In this document: positions 36,197-48,453 of the stretch, piece by piece
Numbering within the stretch: the stretch's first letter is position 1
Layout: each line of letters starts with the position of its first letter
DNA from: Antedon mediterranea
Taxonomy: Eukaryota > Echinodermata > Crinoidea > Comatulida > Antedonidae
Reading direction: 5' to 3'
DNA: 64,000 bases
Assembly (NCBI RefSeq): GCF_964355755.1
Contig: NC_092677.1
Coordinates: 6,391,001 to 6,455,000 of the forward strand
Translations under genes and position numbers: made by a program
Notes under the pieces: generated by a model
Seen by the model: only the letters and a program-made list of their open reading frames with translations
Databases searched by the model: none
What the model was told of the DNA's origin: nothing

Positions 36197-38170
36197 TTAA
36201 TCATCAGTTACGCTAATCCTACGAATAAGAATACCGTATGGTCTAACATCATTCACTTTCTTGGAAGGGTCTTCCTTAGGCGATAACCAGTAGTCTGCCG
36301 GTCCATCTCCTGAGATAATCACCATGTGGCCAGAACTAGGATTTATCCGATTCTGAAGAGCGATTTGATACGTTTTACCATCAAATTCAAATACTTCAGC
36401 ATATTTTTCTGCCACCGTTTGGAGAGAAGGAGTAGTTATGATTCCATTCTGCAGTCCAGCTTGTGCAGACCCAATTGGAGTGTTATCTTTGGTTATTTTT
36501 GAACCATGGTAACTCACAGGCCATTCTCCAGCTGTTGAATGTGTTCTTGTCCCTAGATCCCCAAGCCAGACATCGTCACTGTATTGACCTTTCACTTTGA
36601 GTGCATGTCTAAACCACCCACATGGTCGTTGATACTCATGCCCTCCTCTAATAAATTTCTTGTCGTCATCTATTCCTGTAAAATCGTAGTTAAAAGACGG
36701 ATCTAACAGATCGTTATCCATTTCGTAGTGTGCCGTCCCCTTATCCTTTTTAACAGAATGGACGTGGATAACTGCACCTTGTGATATGCCTTGCTTGTCA
36801 ATTGAATGGTCATCATCTACTTCCCACCTCCTATGGTAAAGCTCAATTGATTCTTCAGGAATCCCCATCTGTGAAGCCACAAGTCGACGCATTTCATTTG
36901 CACTTGCTTTTTTTGAAATCTTCGCCTTCCCAGTAGTGCCGCCGACACTTCTGAACAAAATATCGATGTCACTGACATCATGGACGATCATGGTTTTGTC
37001 AACTGTTTTGCTTTTACTTGATTGAGGGTTATTTTCATTTAGCAACACCGGCTTGGTAAAGTGAAAAAGGTCGTTTAGTTTAATCTTTTGTTGTGAAGAC
37101 GATGATGCTTCTCCTGGAGGGCGTACCTCAACACCAAGACAAGCAGACATCCCAGCGGCAAGCAATTTTAATGACTTTAAATTAGCATCTTTTGGCTGCA
37201 AAAATATAAAATGAAATTCTTTTTTACTTTAAATAAATTTCCATTACACTACAAAAACTAATCATAAGTGGAGGGAGGAAATTACCTTAAAACTAACTTA
37301 CAACTTGTCAACCAAATGTACTGGTGTTTTTTTAGGGGAAATTACCTTTTGACCGTGCTGCATTAACTTTTTGCTAATCTCTTGAGCTTTTGGTCTCAAA
37401 TGGTAGTCCTTCTGAAGCATTTGTGTGATCAATCTCTGCATAAAGGCTCCAACTTTTGCCGGAACCGTATATGTATATCCTTCAGCCACGTGCATCTTCA
37501 AACCAACCAATTCTTTCTCAATACTTTCCTTTACTTCCTCATCTAGTATACAACAGAAAACAATACCCATGCTGAAAATATCTGCCTGGGCATTGTAATG
37601 TCCTTTGGGAACTTCTGGTGCCATGTATACATAAGTCCCAGCCATCGTCTCCATATACATTTCTTCGAGACTTTTCATACCCTCAGTTTTCGATAAAATC
37701 TTTGCTAATCCAAAGTCGGCAATTTTTGCAACTCGTCGGTTGTCAACCAAAATGTTGGCTGGTTTCAAATCCCTGTGTGAGATTTTGAGCCCGTGTAGAT
37801 GCGCAATGCCAGAAGCTATGTCTTGAATGAAACCCATCCGCACCTTGATGTTAGGTTTTTTTGATAGTATATAATCTTCTATGTCCCCGAACTCACAGTA
37901 TTCCATCACTACATAAATGGTGTTTTCATCCGCGAAGCTTTCCATATATTGTACAACATTTCTATGGGCGGCAATTTTCAGTGATTCAATCTCAGCTAGA
38001 ACATCTGGAACATGTAATCTCAGCTCTTTGAATCTTTTTAAGGCAATTGTTTTAGAGGATTTAACCGCCTTGTATACATCCGCAAAAGAACCAGTGCCGA
38101 GACGTCCTACGATCTCGTAGCCATTGACGATTTGGTTCTTGGCTAGGGGTCTGCTTTCGAGGTTTCCCAT
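36197..38170 (-). CDS. Gene C: kinase–ubiquitin-like–ART-like fusion protein
   Basis: Exons 38170-37346 and 37195-36197 are joined by a 150-bp GT-AG intron, phase 0, giving 607 residues. The kinase half has GTGSFADV, the lysine in IALKRF, an alpha-C glutamate in AEIESL, HRDLKPAN, DFGLAK and YMAPEV, so it should be active. The second half has the linker AAGMSACLGVEVRPPGE, a ubiquitin-like domain (IDILFRSVGGTTGKAKIS to GAVIHVHSV) and the ART-like end (RPCGWFRHALKVKGQY, WPVSYHGSK, ITTPSLQTVAEKYAE, YQIALQNRINP, VRPYGILIR). The protein starts MGNLES, which fits the N-myristoylation consensus (Gly2, Ser6), so membrane attachment is plausible. A predicted 5' UTR intron runs 38532-38186 (donor CAC/GTAAGT, acceptor TTTTGTACAG), conserved in gene D. 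Confidence 0.87.
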
Positions 38171-38532
38171 TGTTCAATCACGTCACTGTACAAAAAGTAA
38201 AAAGTAATATTAAAAATACTCCTACAGTTTAATTATTATATGCATACCGTTACAGTCGATTATTAGTATCTATTTCCGAAGTATCATAGAAATATTTGGT
38301 AATACCACATCACACATGTGTCTAGTACAGTAGTAATTCATAATCATTGGTGTGTTTTGGGGAACCAATGACATGAACTTCCGGTATGAACTGGTTTCAG
38401 ATGTAAGAGTGATTTTCGTGATGTTGCGATATCGAATATGATGTATACAATTCTTCACCAATTCTTTATCATAGCAATTATTGCTTTTAACCTCATACAT
38501 ATTATATTAAATCCGATAATATCAATACTTAC

Positions 38533-40100
38533 GTGCGTTTCTATTCCTTATTTATTTCCTTGTTTATTGCGTAGTACTGTAATTAGTGTTCACTTACTCA
38601 ATCTGGGTAGGCCTATTTATGGAATTTCCAAATAGTATGAAAATAGATGAGGGCGGTGCACAATATCTTTTGAAAACCATATTGTGTTGACATTTCAATA
38701 TTAATATAGGCCTATTATTTTCGGCGTTACGTCATCACTTACATCAATAGAATCCATATAATGAAACATCGTAATTTGCTGACTAAGCCGTTTAACATAC
38801 TAATGCAGTAACAAAAGCCTGGCCTATCGGTTTCTCTGTATTTGAAAGAAAAAATTTCTCTGTTTTAAGTATAAACCAGTACGTTGTTTAATATTATGAA
38901 GCCATTTTATTAATAAACTCATATTTTCATTTTATCATTAAGACCATCAATTTAGAAACAAGTTATTCAATCATACACTTGTGATTCTTTTTATACTGAT
39001 CTATCTCTCTCCCTCCACCTCTGCATTTTATATTTTAATTAAGTTTACAGTTTTATATTTTGTAAAAGCAATTGGCGTTTACGCTGTTGGGGACGGAATA
39101 ATAAAATATTCAAATTGAATAAACATTAAAAACATACAGTTTTACAGAAAAACACAGTTTTGTAAAGACAGAATATAGAATAAGCTTTGTCTATAAAGTT
39201 ATATCACACCATATGTTTTGCAACGCCATTTCACTTCATACCACAGAACAATTGTATTTCATCAACATTGTAATGCGACCTTTTGCTTCTCGGTTGCTAA
39301 TATTTCGCTACTTATTGTAATTTCATTTCTGTTTGAATACACAAAATCTTCTAGATTTAGACATTTGTAAAAGTCGTCTTTTGTTGCATTTGTTAGGCTT
39401 ACCAATTAGTATTGTGAATTAAATATTTTTTTAAACAATTCTTCTTTTATTTTTGTATTTTCAGTTCGCATGATATTTTTTGTTTACACGGTTACGTTGC
39501 GTGCAAACTAAACAAAAACAATTAGTTTACATTGTCAACTTATCTGTTCCTTATTCGAAATGAATTAAATGGATATTATGACAACTCACTGATTTTACAT
39601 ATCGGCCTTAAGACCTGATATGCCTATACTAATCTGTTAAAATGTTTGCTCGTACGTTATGTTAACATTAAACTTCAAATCATTCAAGGAATCTATAGTT
39701 CTCTGATAACAATCATATCATTATCATATAGTGCAAAGTACTGTAGGCTACAGCTATACAATTTACGGTCATAAATTTCATTATCTACAGTTTATTTGAC
39801 TATTTAAACAGAAATTAATGTAGTCATGCAGTAGACACACGAGTATAGTCCTGTCTTCTATATGTACATCTTGTATACTACCTCTAACAGTAGGCCTACA
39901 TTCGGTATCCTCTATCCACGGTTGCTGTCATCCTACATATTTTCTTTTATTTTTATCAAACAAATACCAAAACATTGGTATTTTCTCCTTAACCACGCGT
40001 GTTAGCTTATGAGAGTTATTTTTGCGTGAATATAAAATTTAACCGCTTCAGGCGTTGTTCCAAACAAATGTAGTTTCTTAATAATATACCAATTCTGAAC
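38533..40100. other. Duplicated spacer between genes C and D
   Basis: Most of 38171-40100 matches 42017-44391 (for example ATAGGCCTATTATTTTCGGC at 38705 and 42742, and TAAGCTTTGTCTAT). It holds the upstream region of gene C and the 3' flank of gene D. With the genes it makes a tandem unit of about 4 kb. No additional coding sequence is supported. Confidence 0.7.
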
Positions 40101-42016
40101 CTAATTGTTGATCTTACGAATAAGAATGCCGTATGGTCTAACATCATATACATTGGTAGGGTGGGAAATGTCTTCCTTAGGTGATAACCAGTAATCTGCT
40201 GCTTCATTCCCTGATATATTGAGCATGTGACCGGGGTCAGGATTTATCCGATTCTGAAGAGCTATTTGATAAGTGTTTCCTTCAAATTCAAATTCTTCAG
40301 CATATTTTTCCGCGACCGTTTGGAGAGAAGGAGTAGTTATGATTCCATCCTGCAGTCCTTCTACCGATCCAGCACAGCTTTGAATTGGGATGTTATCTCT
40401 GGTTATCTTCGATCCGTGGTAACTTACAGGCCATTCTCCAGCTGTTGAATTCGTTCTTATTCCGGGACCTCCAAGCCAAATGTCGTCACTGTATTGGCCT
40501 TTTACTTTGAGTGCATGTCTAAACCACCCACATGGTCTGTGATACCGATGCTCTCCACGAATAAACTTATTGTCGCCATCATCCGTTTCAGTAAAATCGA
40601 AGTTAAAAGACGGATCTAACAGATCGTTATCCATTTCGTAGTGCACCGTCCCCTTATCATTTTTAACGGAATGGACGTGGATAACTGCACCTTGTGATAT
40701 GCCTTGCTTATCAATTGAATGGTCATCATCTACTCTCCAACTTCTGTGGTAAAGCTCAAGCGAATCAACAGGAAGCCTCATCTGTGAAGCTACAAGTCGA
40801 CGCATTTCAAGCAAACTTGCTTTTTTGGAAATCTTCGCCTTCCCAGTAGAGCCGCCGACACTTCTGAACAAAATATCGATGTTACTAACATCATGGACGA
40901 TTGATTGAGGGTTATTTTCATTTAGCACCACTGGCTTGGTAAAGTGAAAAAGGTCGTTTAGTTTAATCTTTTGTTGTGAAGACGATGATGTTTCTCCGGG
41001 AGGGCGTACCTCAACACCAAGACAAGCAGAAATCCCAGCGGCAAGCAATTTTAATGACTTTAAATTAGCATCTTTAGGCTGCAAAAAATATAAAAAGAAA
41101 TTCCTTTTTATTTTAAACAAATTTCCATTACACTACAAAAACTAACTTACTCATAAATTAATTGTACTGGTGTTTTGAGAGGGGAAATTACCTTTTGACC
41201 GTGCTGCATTAACTTTTTGCTAATTTCTTCAGCTTTTGGTCTCAAATGGTAGTCCTCCTGAAGCATTTGTGTGATCAATCTCTGCATAAAGGCTCCAATT
41301 TTTGCCGGCACCGTATATGTATATCCTTCAGCCACGTGCATCTTCAAACCAACCAATTCTTTCTCAATACTTTCCTTTACTTCCTCATCTAGTATACAAC
41401 AGAAAACAATACCCATGCTGAAAATATCTGCCTGGGCATTGTAATGTCCTTTCGGAACTTCTGGTGCCATGTATACATAAGTCCCAGCCATCGTCTCCAT
41501 ATACATTTCTTCGAGACTTTTCATACCCTCAGTTTTCGATAAAATCTTTGCTAATCCAAAGTCGGCAATTTTTGCAACTCGTCGGTTGTCAACCAAAATG
41601 TTGGCTGGTTTCAAATCCCTGTGTGAGATTTTGAGCCCGTGTAGATGCGCAATGCCAGAAGCTATGTCTTGAATGAAACCCATCCGCACCTTGATGTTAG
41701 GTTTTTTTGATAGTATATAATCTTCTATGTCCCCGAACTCACAGTATTCCATCACTACATAAATGGTGTTTTCATCCGCGAAGCTTTCCATATACTGTAC
41801 AACATTCTTATGAGCGGCAATTTTCAGTGTTTCTATCTCAGCTAAAACATCTGGAACATGTAATTTCAATTCTTTAAATCGTTTCAAGGCAACTGTTTTA
41901 GAGGATTTAACCGCCTTGTATACATCCGCAAAAGAACCGGTGCCGAGAAGCTCTACTATCTTGTAGCCGTTGACGATTTGGTTCTTGGCTAGTGGTCTGC
42001 TTTCGAGATTTTCCAT
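40101..42016 (-). CDS. Gene D: kinase–ubiquitin-like–ART-like fusion protein
   Basis: Exons 42016-41192 and 41078-40101 are joined by a 113-bp GT-AG intron, phase 0, giving 600 residues. It is a close duplicate of gene C, with all kinase motifs, a ubiquitin-like domain and the ART-like end (RPCGWFRHALKVKGQY, WPVSYHGSK, TTPSLQTVAEKYAEEF, YQIALQNRINP). About 480 bp of the kinase exon differ from C at a single position, while the first 220 bp and exon 2 differ much more. The start is MENLES, so the Gly2 needed for myristoylation in C has become Glu. The linker lacks seven residues present in C. A 5' UTR intron is predicted at 42514-42027 with the same donor and acceptor as in C. Confidence 0.87.
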
Positions 42017-42111
42017 TGTTCAATCACTGTACAAAAAGTAAAAAGTAATATTAAAAATACTCCTACCAGTTTAATTATTATATGCATACCGTTACAGTCG
42101 ATTATTAGTAT

Positions 42112-42275
42112 CTATTTCCGAAGTATCATAGGAATATTTGATAATACCACATAAAATGTGTTAAACATGTACCTAGTAGTAACAGAATAACCTAACCATA
42201 CATGATACAGGCCTCCATATGTGATAGAATTGAGCTGTATTACCAAATATTCCTATGATACTCCGAAAATAGATT
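42112..42275. repeat. Inverted repeat upstream of gene D
   Basis: CTATTTCCGAAGTATCATAG at about 42112 is inverted as CTATGATACTCCGAAAATAG at about 42255. It lies in the predicted 5' UTR intron of gene D. Gene C has only one arm (about 38,270), so either a MITE inserted in D or C lost an arm. Confidence 0.65.
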
Positions 42276-42514
42276 GTATGTGGAGATACAGCACTGGGAA
42301 TGCCATATCTGAGAAAATGGGTGGTGTTTTAGGGAACCAATGACATGAACTTCCGGTATGAACTGGTTTCAGATGTTGAACAGAGTGATTTTCGCAATGT
42401 TGCGATATCGAATAAGATGTTTTCAATTCTTCCTCAGTCCCGAAGGCCTATCATATTAATTATTGCTTTTAACCTCATACATATTATAACAAAACCGATA
42501 ACATCAGTACTTAC

Positions 42515-44391
42515 GTGCGTTTCTATTCCTTATTTATTTCCTTGTTTATTGCGTAGTATTAAGTGTTCCCTTATTCAATATGGGTGCGTACTTACCTTTC
42601 TTGTTTTTTGCGTAGTACTTTATTAAGTGTTCACTTATTCTATCTGGGTATTTATGGAATTTCCAAATAGTGTGAAAATAGATGAGGGCGGTGCACAATA
42701 TCTTTTGAGAAACATTATGTGTTGACATCTCAATATCAATATAGGCCTATTATTTTCGGCGTTACGTCGTCACTTACATCAATAGAATCCATATAATGAA
42801 ACATCGTGGATCATAATTTGCTGACTGAGCCGTTTACCATACTAATGCAGTAACAACAAAACCCGTACCACTAGCCTGGCCTATCGGTTTCTCTGTATAT
42901 GAAGGAAAACATTTCTCTGTTTTAAGTATAAACCAGTAGGCCTACGTTGTTTAATTATTATGAAACCATTTATTAATAAACTCATATTTTCATGTTATCA
43001 TTAATACCATAAATTTATAAACAACATTCATACACCTGTGATTATTTTAATAATGATGTATCTCTCTCTCTCTCTCTCTCCATCTCTACATTTTATATTT
43101 TTATAAAGTTTACCATTTTATATTATTTTAAAATAGGCCTACAATAAGTATTGGCGCTCACGCTGTTGTAGAAGGAATATAATAAAATGTTCAAATACAT
43201 AAATACAGTAATATTAAAAACATACAGTTATACATAAAAACACAGTTTTGTAAGACCGAATAGAATAAGCTTTGTCTATTAACCTATGTTTTGCAACGCC
43301 ATTTCACTACATACCACAAAACAATTGTATTTCTTCAACATTGCAATGCGACTATGTCTCGGGAACCTTTACTTCTCGGTGCTTATTGTAATTTCATTTC
43401 TTGGATGTCTAGTATTATTTATTTATTTATTTGTTAAGTTTATTTCAAAAATTTACGAGGGTGGTCTCTCATTTCACGTAAGCATGTTTAGTTTTCTCCT
43501 TAATATTTTTGAAAATTATGTTTTAAATTAAATCATGTCACTTAATGAATAAACAATCTTAGATTTAGACTTTTGTAAAAGTTTAAAATGTAAACATCAT
43601 TTTATATGTTGCCCTTTGTTGTCATTAGTTAGGCTTACCCATTAGTATTTTGAATTAAGTATTTTTTAATACATTTCTTTTTTATTATATTTTATTTTCA
43701 GTTGCATGATATGTGTTTTGCGTTGCGTGCAAACTAAACAAACGAAAAACAAGCTTACATTGTCAAGTTATCTGTTCCTTATTCAAATTGAATTAAATGG
43801 ATATTATGACAACTCGTTAATCTTACATTATCGGCCTAATAAATAAAAAGACTGATATGCCTATACTTTGTGTACTCCTAATCTGTTAAAATGTTTGCTC
43901 GGATGTTATGTTGTAATTAAACATCAAATCATTCCAGGAATCTATAAGCTATCTGATAACAAACTGTCATCGTATCATTATTCGTGCAAAGTACTGTAAG
44001 CTACAGCTATACAATTTACGGTCATAAATTTCATCATTTACAGTTTATTTGACCATCTTAGCCACACGGGTATAATTGTCCTACATTTATTTTCTATCTG
44101 CACATCTTGTAGGCCTATGCAATCGATTGCCCTGCCCCTACAGTTCATTCGGTATCCTCTATCCACAGCTGTTTTTCTTTTCCTGCATACAGGTATTGTT
44201 GTAAAGAACACATGAGTGAAGAAATTTCAACAAACAATACCAAAACATTGGTATTTTGTCGTTATCACGTCTGTTATGACAGTTATTTTTACGTGAATAT
44301 AATATAGATTATAATTTTAACCACTTCATGTGTTGTTCCAAACAAATCTAGTCTGATCTTAATGTTTCTTAATAATATACAATTTCGAAAC
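42515..44391. other. Duplicated spacer between gene D and fragment E
   Basis: This is the second copy of the tandem-unit spacer (compare 38,533-40,100). It contains a short (TC)n run at about 43,063-43,082 and no supported gene. Confidence 0.65.
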
Positions 44392-44811
44392 CTAACTGTT
44401 GTTGTCGATCTTACGAATAAGAATGCCGTATGGTCTAACATCATGCACATTGGTAGGGTGGGAAGGGTCTTCCTTGGGTGATAACCAGTAATCTGCTGCT
44501 TCATCCTCTGATATATTCAGCATGTGACCGGGGTCAGGATTTATCCGATTCTGAAGAGCTATTTGGTAAGTGTTACCTTCAAATTCAAATTTGTCTGCAT
44601 ATTTTAACGCGACCGTTTGGATCGAAGGAGTAGTTATGATTCCATTATGCAGTCCTCCTGCAGATCCAGCACAACTTCCAATGGGAATGTTATCTCTGGT
44701 CATCTTCGATCCGTGGTAACTTACAGGCCATTCTCCAGCTGTTGAATGCGTTCTTGCTTCGGGTTCCCCAAGCCAGACATCGTCACTGTATTGGCCTTTG
44801 ACTTTAAGTTC
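44392..44811 (-). pseudogene. Fragment E: 3' end of an ART-like exon, cut by a breakpoint
   Basis: The minus-strand reading contains WPVSYHGSK-region DNA, then a clean frame with GIITTPSIQTVALKYADKF, YQIALQNRINP, DYWLSPKED and VRPYGILIRKI, to a natural stop at 44392-44394. Homology to gene D stops abruptly at about 44811, in the middle of the codons for ALKVKGQY. The kinase, the ubiquitin-like domain and the first part of the ART-like domain are missing. Its 3' flank matches that of gene D. Without a promoter or start it cannot make the family protein. Confidence 0.85.
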
Positions 44812-44879
44812 AATTCACATTTATTTACTCATCGTTTATAAATACAGTTTCATAGCATAAATGATGGCAAGGATCCTGC

Positions 44880-46270
44880 ATAGAGAAGTTTACATTTATA
44901 CAGTGATGGAGTACTGTGATTTGGGGGACATAAACGCTTTCATAAAATCCAGAAAAACCTAACCTCGACGTGCGGATGTGTTTAATTCAAGACATAGCTT
45001 CAGGCATAGCACATCTTCACAGACTCAAGATCTCACACAGGGATTTGAAACCAGGTAATATTTTGGTTGACAACCGACGAGTTACGAAACTTGCCGACTT
45101 TGGATTAGCAAAGATTTTGACAAACAATGAAGGTCACAAACTCCACGAAATGTTTATGGAGTCACTTCCTGAGACGTACGAATACATGGCACCAGAGGTC
45201 CCCAAAGGACATTACAATGCTCAGGCAGATATTTTCAGCATGGGTATTGTTTTTTGTTGTATATTAGATGATGAATTGAAGGGAAGTATTGTGAAAGAAG
45301 TGGTTGGTTTGAAGATGCATATGGTTCCATAATACACGTACACAGTACCTTTATGCAAAGGTTGATCACAAAAATGCTTCAGCGAGATTACCATTTGAGA
45401 CCAAAAGCTCGAGAGATTAAAAGAAAGTTAATGCAGTACGGCCAAGCGGTAAATGAACAGTTTTATTATCTCATATGGGGCCCCAATTTAGCAAGATTTT
45501 AGTAGGATCTACTTTGCTACGATTGACAGTACACTTGAAACAAATATTGCAGTTTTTCGCGTCAACAAAACAGTTTGTACTTTTAGTGCGTATGAACCTA
45601 TATTGGGACACGAGAATCTCTAACTAAAAATTATAATTTAATTTATATTTCTCTGTTTACACGATTCAAACCTTTAAAATACAACGGTTGTAAAAAATGT
45701 TTACAGGGCATTCTTTTATTATTATTTGCAGCCTGGAGTAGTCAACTTGAAGTCACTAAAACTGCTTGCAGCTGGAATGTCCGCTAGTCTTGGTGTTAAG
45801 GTAAACCCGCCTGGAGAAGGATCATCGTCACAACAAAAGATTCAATTAAACGACTTTTTCCACTTTAGAAAGACCTCTGTGCTCAACAAAAACAAAAACG
45901 TTGACGAAATCGATGTTTTGTTTAGAAGTCTCGGCGGCTCTACTGGAAAGGTAAGCATTTCAAAGGAAGCAAGTGCAGCTGACATTCGTCGACTTGTAGC
46001 TCCACAGATTGGTCTTCCTGTTGATTCGCTTGAGCTTTACCACAGAAGTTGCAGAGTAGGTGATGACCAGTCAATCGATAAGCAAAGCATATCACAATCA
46101 TCCACGTTCATTCCGTTAAACAAGATGGTGGAAGTGGGAGGGTGCAATACCAACTGGATGAAGATTTTTTGATCCGTCTTTTACCTACGATTTTACAGAA
46201 ATAAATGACGGAGCCATGGCATTCAGTAGAGGAGCACATCGGTATCAAAGACCTTGTGGGTGGTTTAGAC
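44880..46270 (+). pseudogene. Pseudogene F: inverted, broken kinase–ubiquitin-like–ART-like copy
   Basis: This is the only array member on the plus strand. Kinase homology starts at about 44884 (VMEYCDLGDI), so the N-lobe with the glycine loop and lysine is missing. HRDLKPGN and DFGLAK are still readable. One base is lost in the A run near 44952, a TAA replaces a glutamate codon at about 45331, and about 15 bp are missing after GTACCT near 45350. The family intron is recognisable (donor at 45449, acceptor TATTTGCAG ending at 45731). Exon 2 is open through the ubiquitin-like domain (IDVLFRSLGGSTGKVSIS), loses about 8 bp near 46096, and stops being homologous at 46270 inside RPCGWFR. It is clearly non-functional. 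Confidence 0.88.
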
Positions 46271-46271
46271 T

Positions 46272-46369
46272 CCAGACGGAGTTTTGTCTTAATATTAGTA
46301 AAAAGATAAATATTTTGGCACATATGGCGTTTCATACGTATACTACTTGATTTTGGATACTCCGTCTGG
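46272..46369. mobile_element. Short inverted-repeat insertion at the broken end of F
   Basis: CCAGACGGAGT at 46272-46282 and ACTCCGTCTGG at 46359-46369 are perfect inverted repeats of 11 bp. They begin two bases after homology to the family ends. About 76 bp of AT-rich DNA separates them. It may be a MITE or a trace of the rearrangement. Confidence 0.45.
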
Positions 46370-47767
46370 GGAAACACGCACAAGTCACGTGGTTTGACAC
46401 CAAGAATTCTTGGTGCATACGATTATCCGGTTGACTAGTTTCAGCTGCATGCGATTGGATACTCACTCGTACACCGTTTTAATATTCATATTTCAGAATT
46501 TTAAAGATTCAACAACTAAGATGATGCGCATGCGCTATGTTACGTTTAGACAATGTGTACTTGGGTACATTTATGAAAGTTTCTGAAGGCTAGAAATTAT
46601 TTTATATGCCTAGTAGTCTGGTAAACATTTGATGGGATTTTTCCCAAGAACATGCTCGTCTTGATGTGATAGGCTATAGCTTCTCCGCAATTCAAACATT
46701 GAATGGATCATTTATTACGCGGAGATACGTGCGAGTTGAGTAGGACCTACGAAAGAGGCCTAGGCCAAGGACTAAACAATTCATAAACAACAACAAAAAA
46801 ACAACTTGGCATTACGATTTTATATTTCAACAGTCTCGATTGTACATTCAGCACTGTACGTATTCGATCTTTTTCATTTTGAAACAAAATAATCATTGGT
46901 TGATTCGAAATCCATATTTACATACCGCCCGCCCCATATAGCCAAATACGGTATGATAACCTACGTCATTCTTATCGAATGTTTGCGGTCTGCAAATCGA
47001 TTTCTATACGTGTTTCACAAGTCTGTATTTTCAGACAAAAATCGCGGTCGAAATAAAAACAAATAAATAAAAAAAAAGACAATAAATACAGTCTTGGGGC
47101 AAGTCTATTACAAAGGTAATGGTACTCTCATTTTGACCTATGTATAAATAGTATAGGCATACAGGTACCCTATATAAAACATCCATTGCTTAAACAAAGT
47201 AAAGGCATTTGTGACAATATTGTCAACACCAATTCAGAAAAATTACTATACATCACAGAAAAATGTCAAGTAAGTACCGGAGGAGTTGTGAGATTATGCC
47301 TCTCACTCAAAGGGCGCTATATAAATGTGGTATATTTACTCATTCCATGCAACTAGACGCGACGAATGTCGATTGTTGGTGCAGTTTATTTGTAAAACAC
47401 TTACTTGCCTCTATGCGTTGGTCATCAATGGATGTTGTTGTGAGCGTTTTCTTTGAATACCGGTACCTTGGTAATTGTGGAATTTCCACGCGTTACAAAA
47501 ATAGAAATGATCGATTTAGAAATTGTCTGCACGGTTTTGTAATATTATTATACAATGGTTTATTGCTGAATTTAAACTTTATTGTTCTCTTTATGTTTGT
47601 TTAGTCGCATATATGAAACTGCCATGTAAATAATATCAATAGGCCTATTATATATTAATATTATGTGAAATTCGCATTTGTAAGGTAGGCCTAGTTATTA
47701 TTGATTACACATAAATTAAATTATGTTAAATTTGACATTTGATTGTACAAAATAGGTAGCAGAAGCC
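46370..47767. other. Intergenic DNA
   Basis: No gene supported. An 18-bp perfect palindrome, CACCAAGAATTCTTGGTG, is at 46398-46415. A 113-codon ORF at 47263-47604 overlaps repeat-like sequence (GGGCGCTATATAAATGTGG) and is not recognisable. Confidence 0.5.
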
Positions 47768-47872
47768 AATTTACACAGAAGAGGGATAACGATAAGTGGA
47801 AAACCGTTTTATATAAATTGTCATAAAAAATAATTCCTTTTCCGCTTACCGTTTCCGCTCATGTGTAAATTG
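47768..47872. mobile_element. MITE-like inverted repeat, about 105 bp
   Basis: CAATTTACACAGAAGAGGGATAACG...AAGTGGAAAA on the left is the imperfect inverse of TTTTCCGCTTACCGTTTCCG...TGTGTAAATTG on the right. The right-arm sequence also occurs at about 17,336-17,374. Confidence 0.6.
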
Positions 47873-48450
47873 TAAGTGACGTCAAACCCTAAAAATGACA
47901 TTAGTTTAAATGGGGTCAAAACAGATAAAAGCACCATATCGGCGTACATTTAACATTGAATAACCAGCGATAGGACATTTCTCTCCCTGAAATTTGTAGT
48001 TTCATATGACGTGTCAAAAACATGAAATGTTCATGCATCTGCGATTTCTCTGTAACAACCGAATTCGATTTAGTGTTCCATATTTACTGCGTAATATTAC
48101 CTTATCCGAATCATTTGATATGCCTTTTTGCAAGTACAATGATATTTACTAAATCTAGATATATAGGCCTACTTTTATTAAGATATTAGATTATAATTAC
48201 AAACAATTAAATCGTGGTTTAAATGTTCACTATTCATTTTAGTTCAAATAAATCGACAAATATGTGTGTGATTTGTATTGCTTTATTATTAATAGCATTA
48301 AGGCCCAGTTTAAACAATCTAAATCTAATAATTATCGCATCTTATCATGATGATCAACATAATAAAACCATTTTAATATTCATAGATAGATCTATAGGAA
48401 TTAATTACATTAATCAAACGTATCCAAATTGGATTGTACAAATGTAGAGT
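47873..48450. other. Intergenic DNA
   Basis: AT-rich with no recognised feature. Confidence 0.45.
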
Positions 48451-48453
48451 ATA

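Noticed and set aside
27567-41000. Plus-strand ORFs of 63-76 codons inside genes A-D
   Set aside because: Antisense shadows of the conserved kinase and ART-like exons.
44289-44504. Overlapping minus-strand ORF beside fragment E
   Set aside because: It is an alternative frame of the same exon and its 3' flank.
47263-47604. 113-codon ORF
   Set aside because: Overlaps dispersed-repeat-like sequence and shows no recognisable domain.
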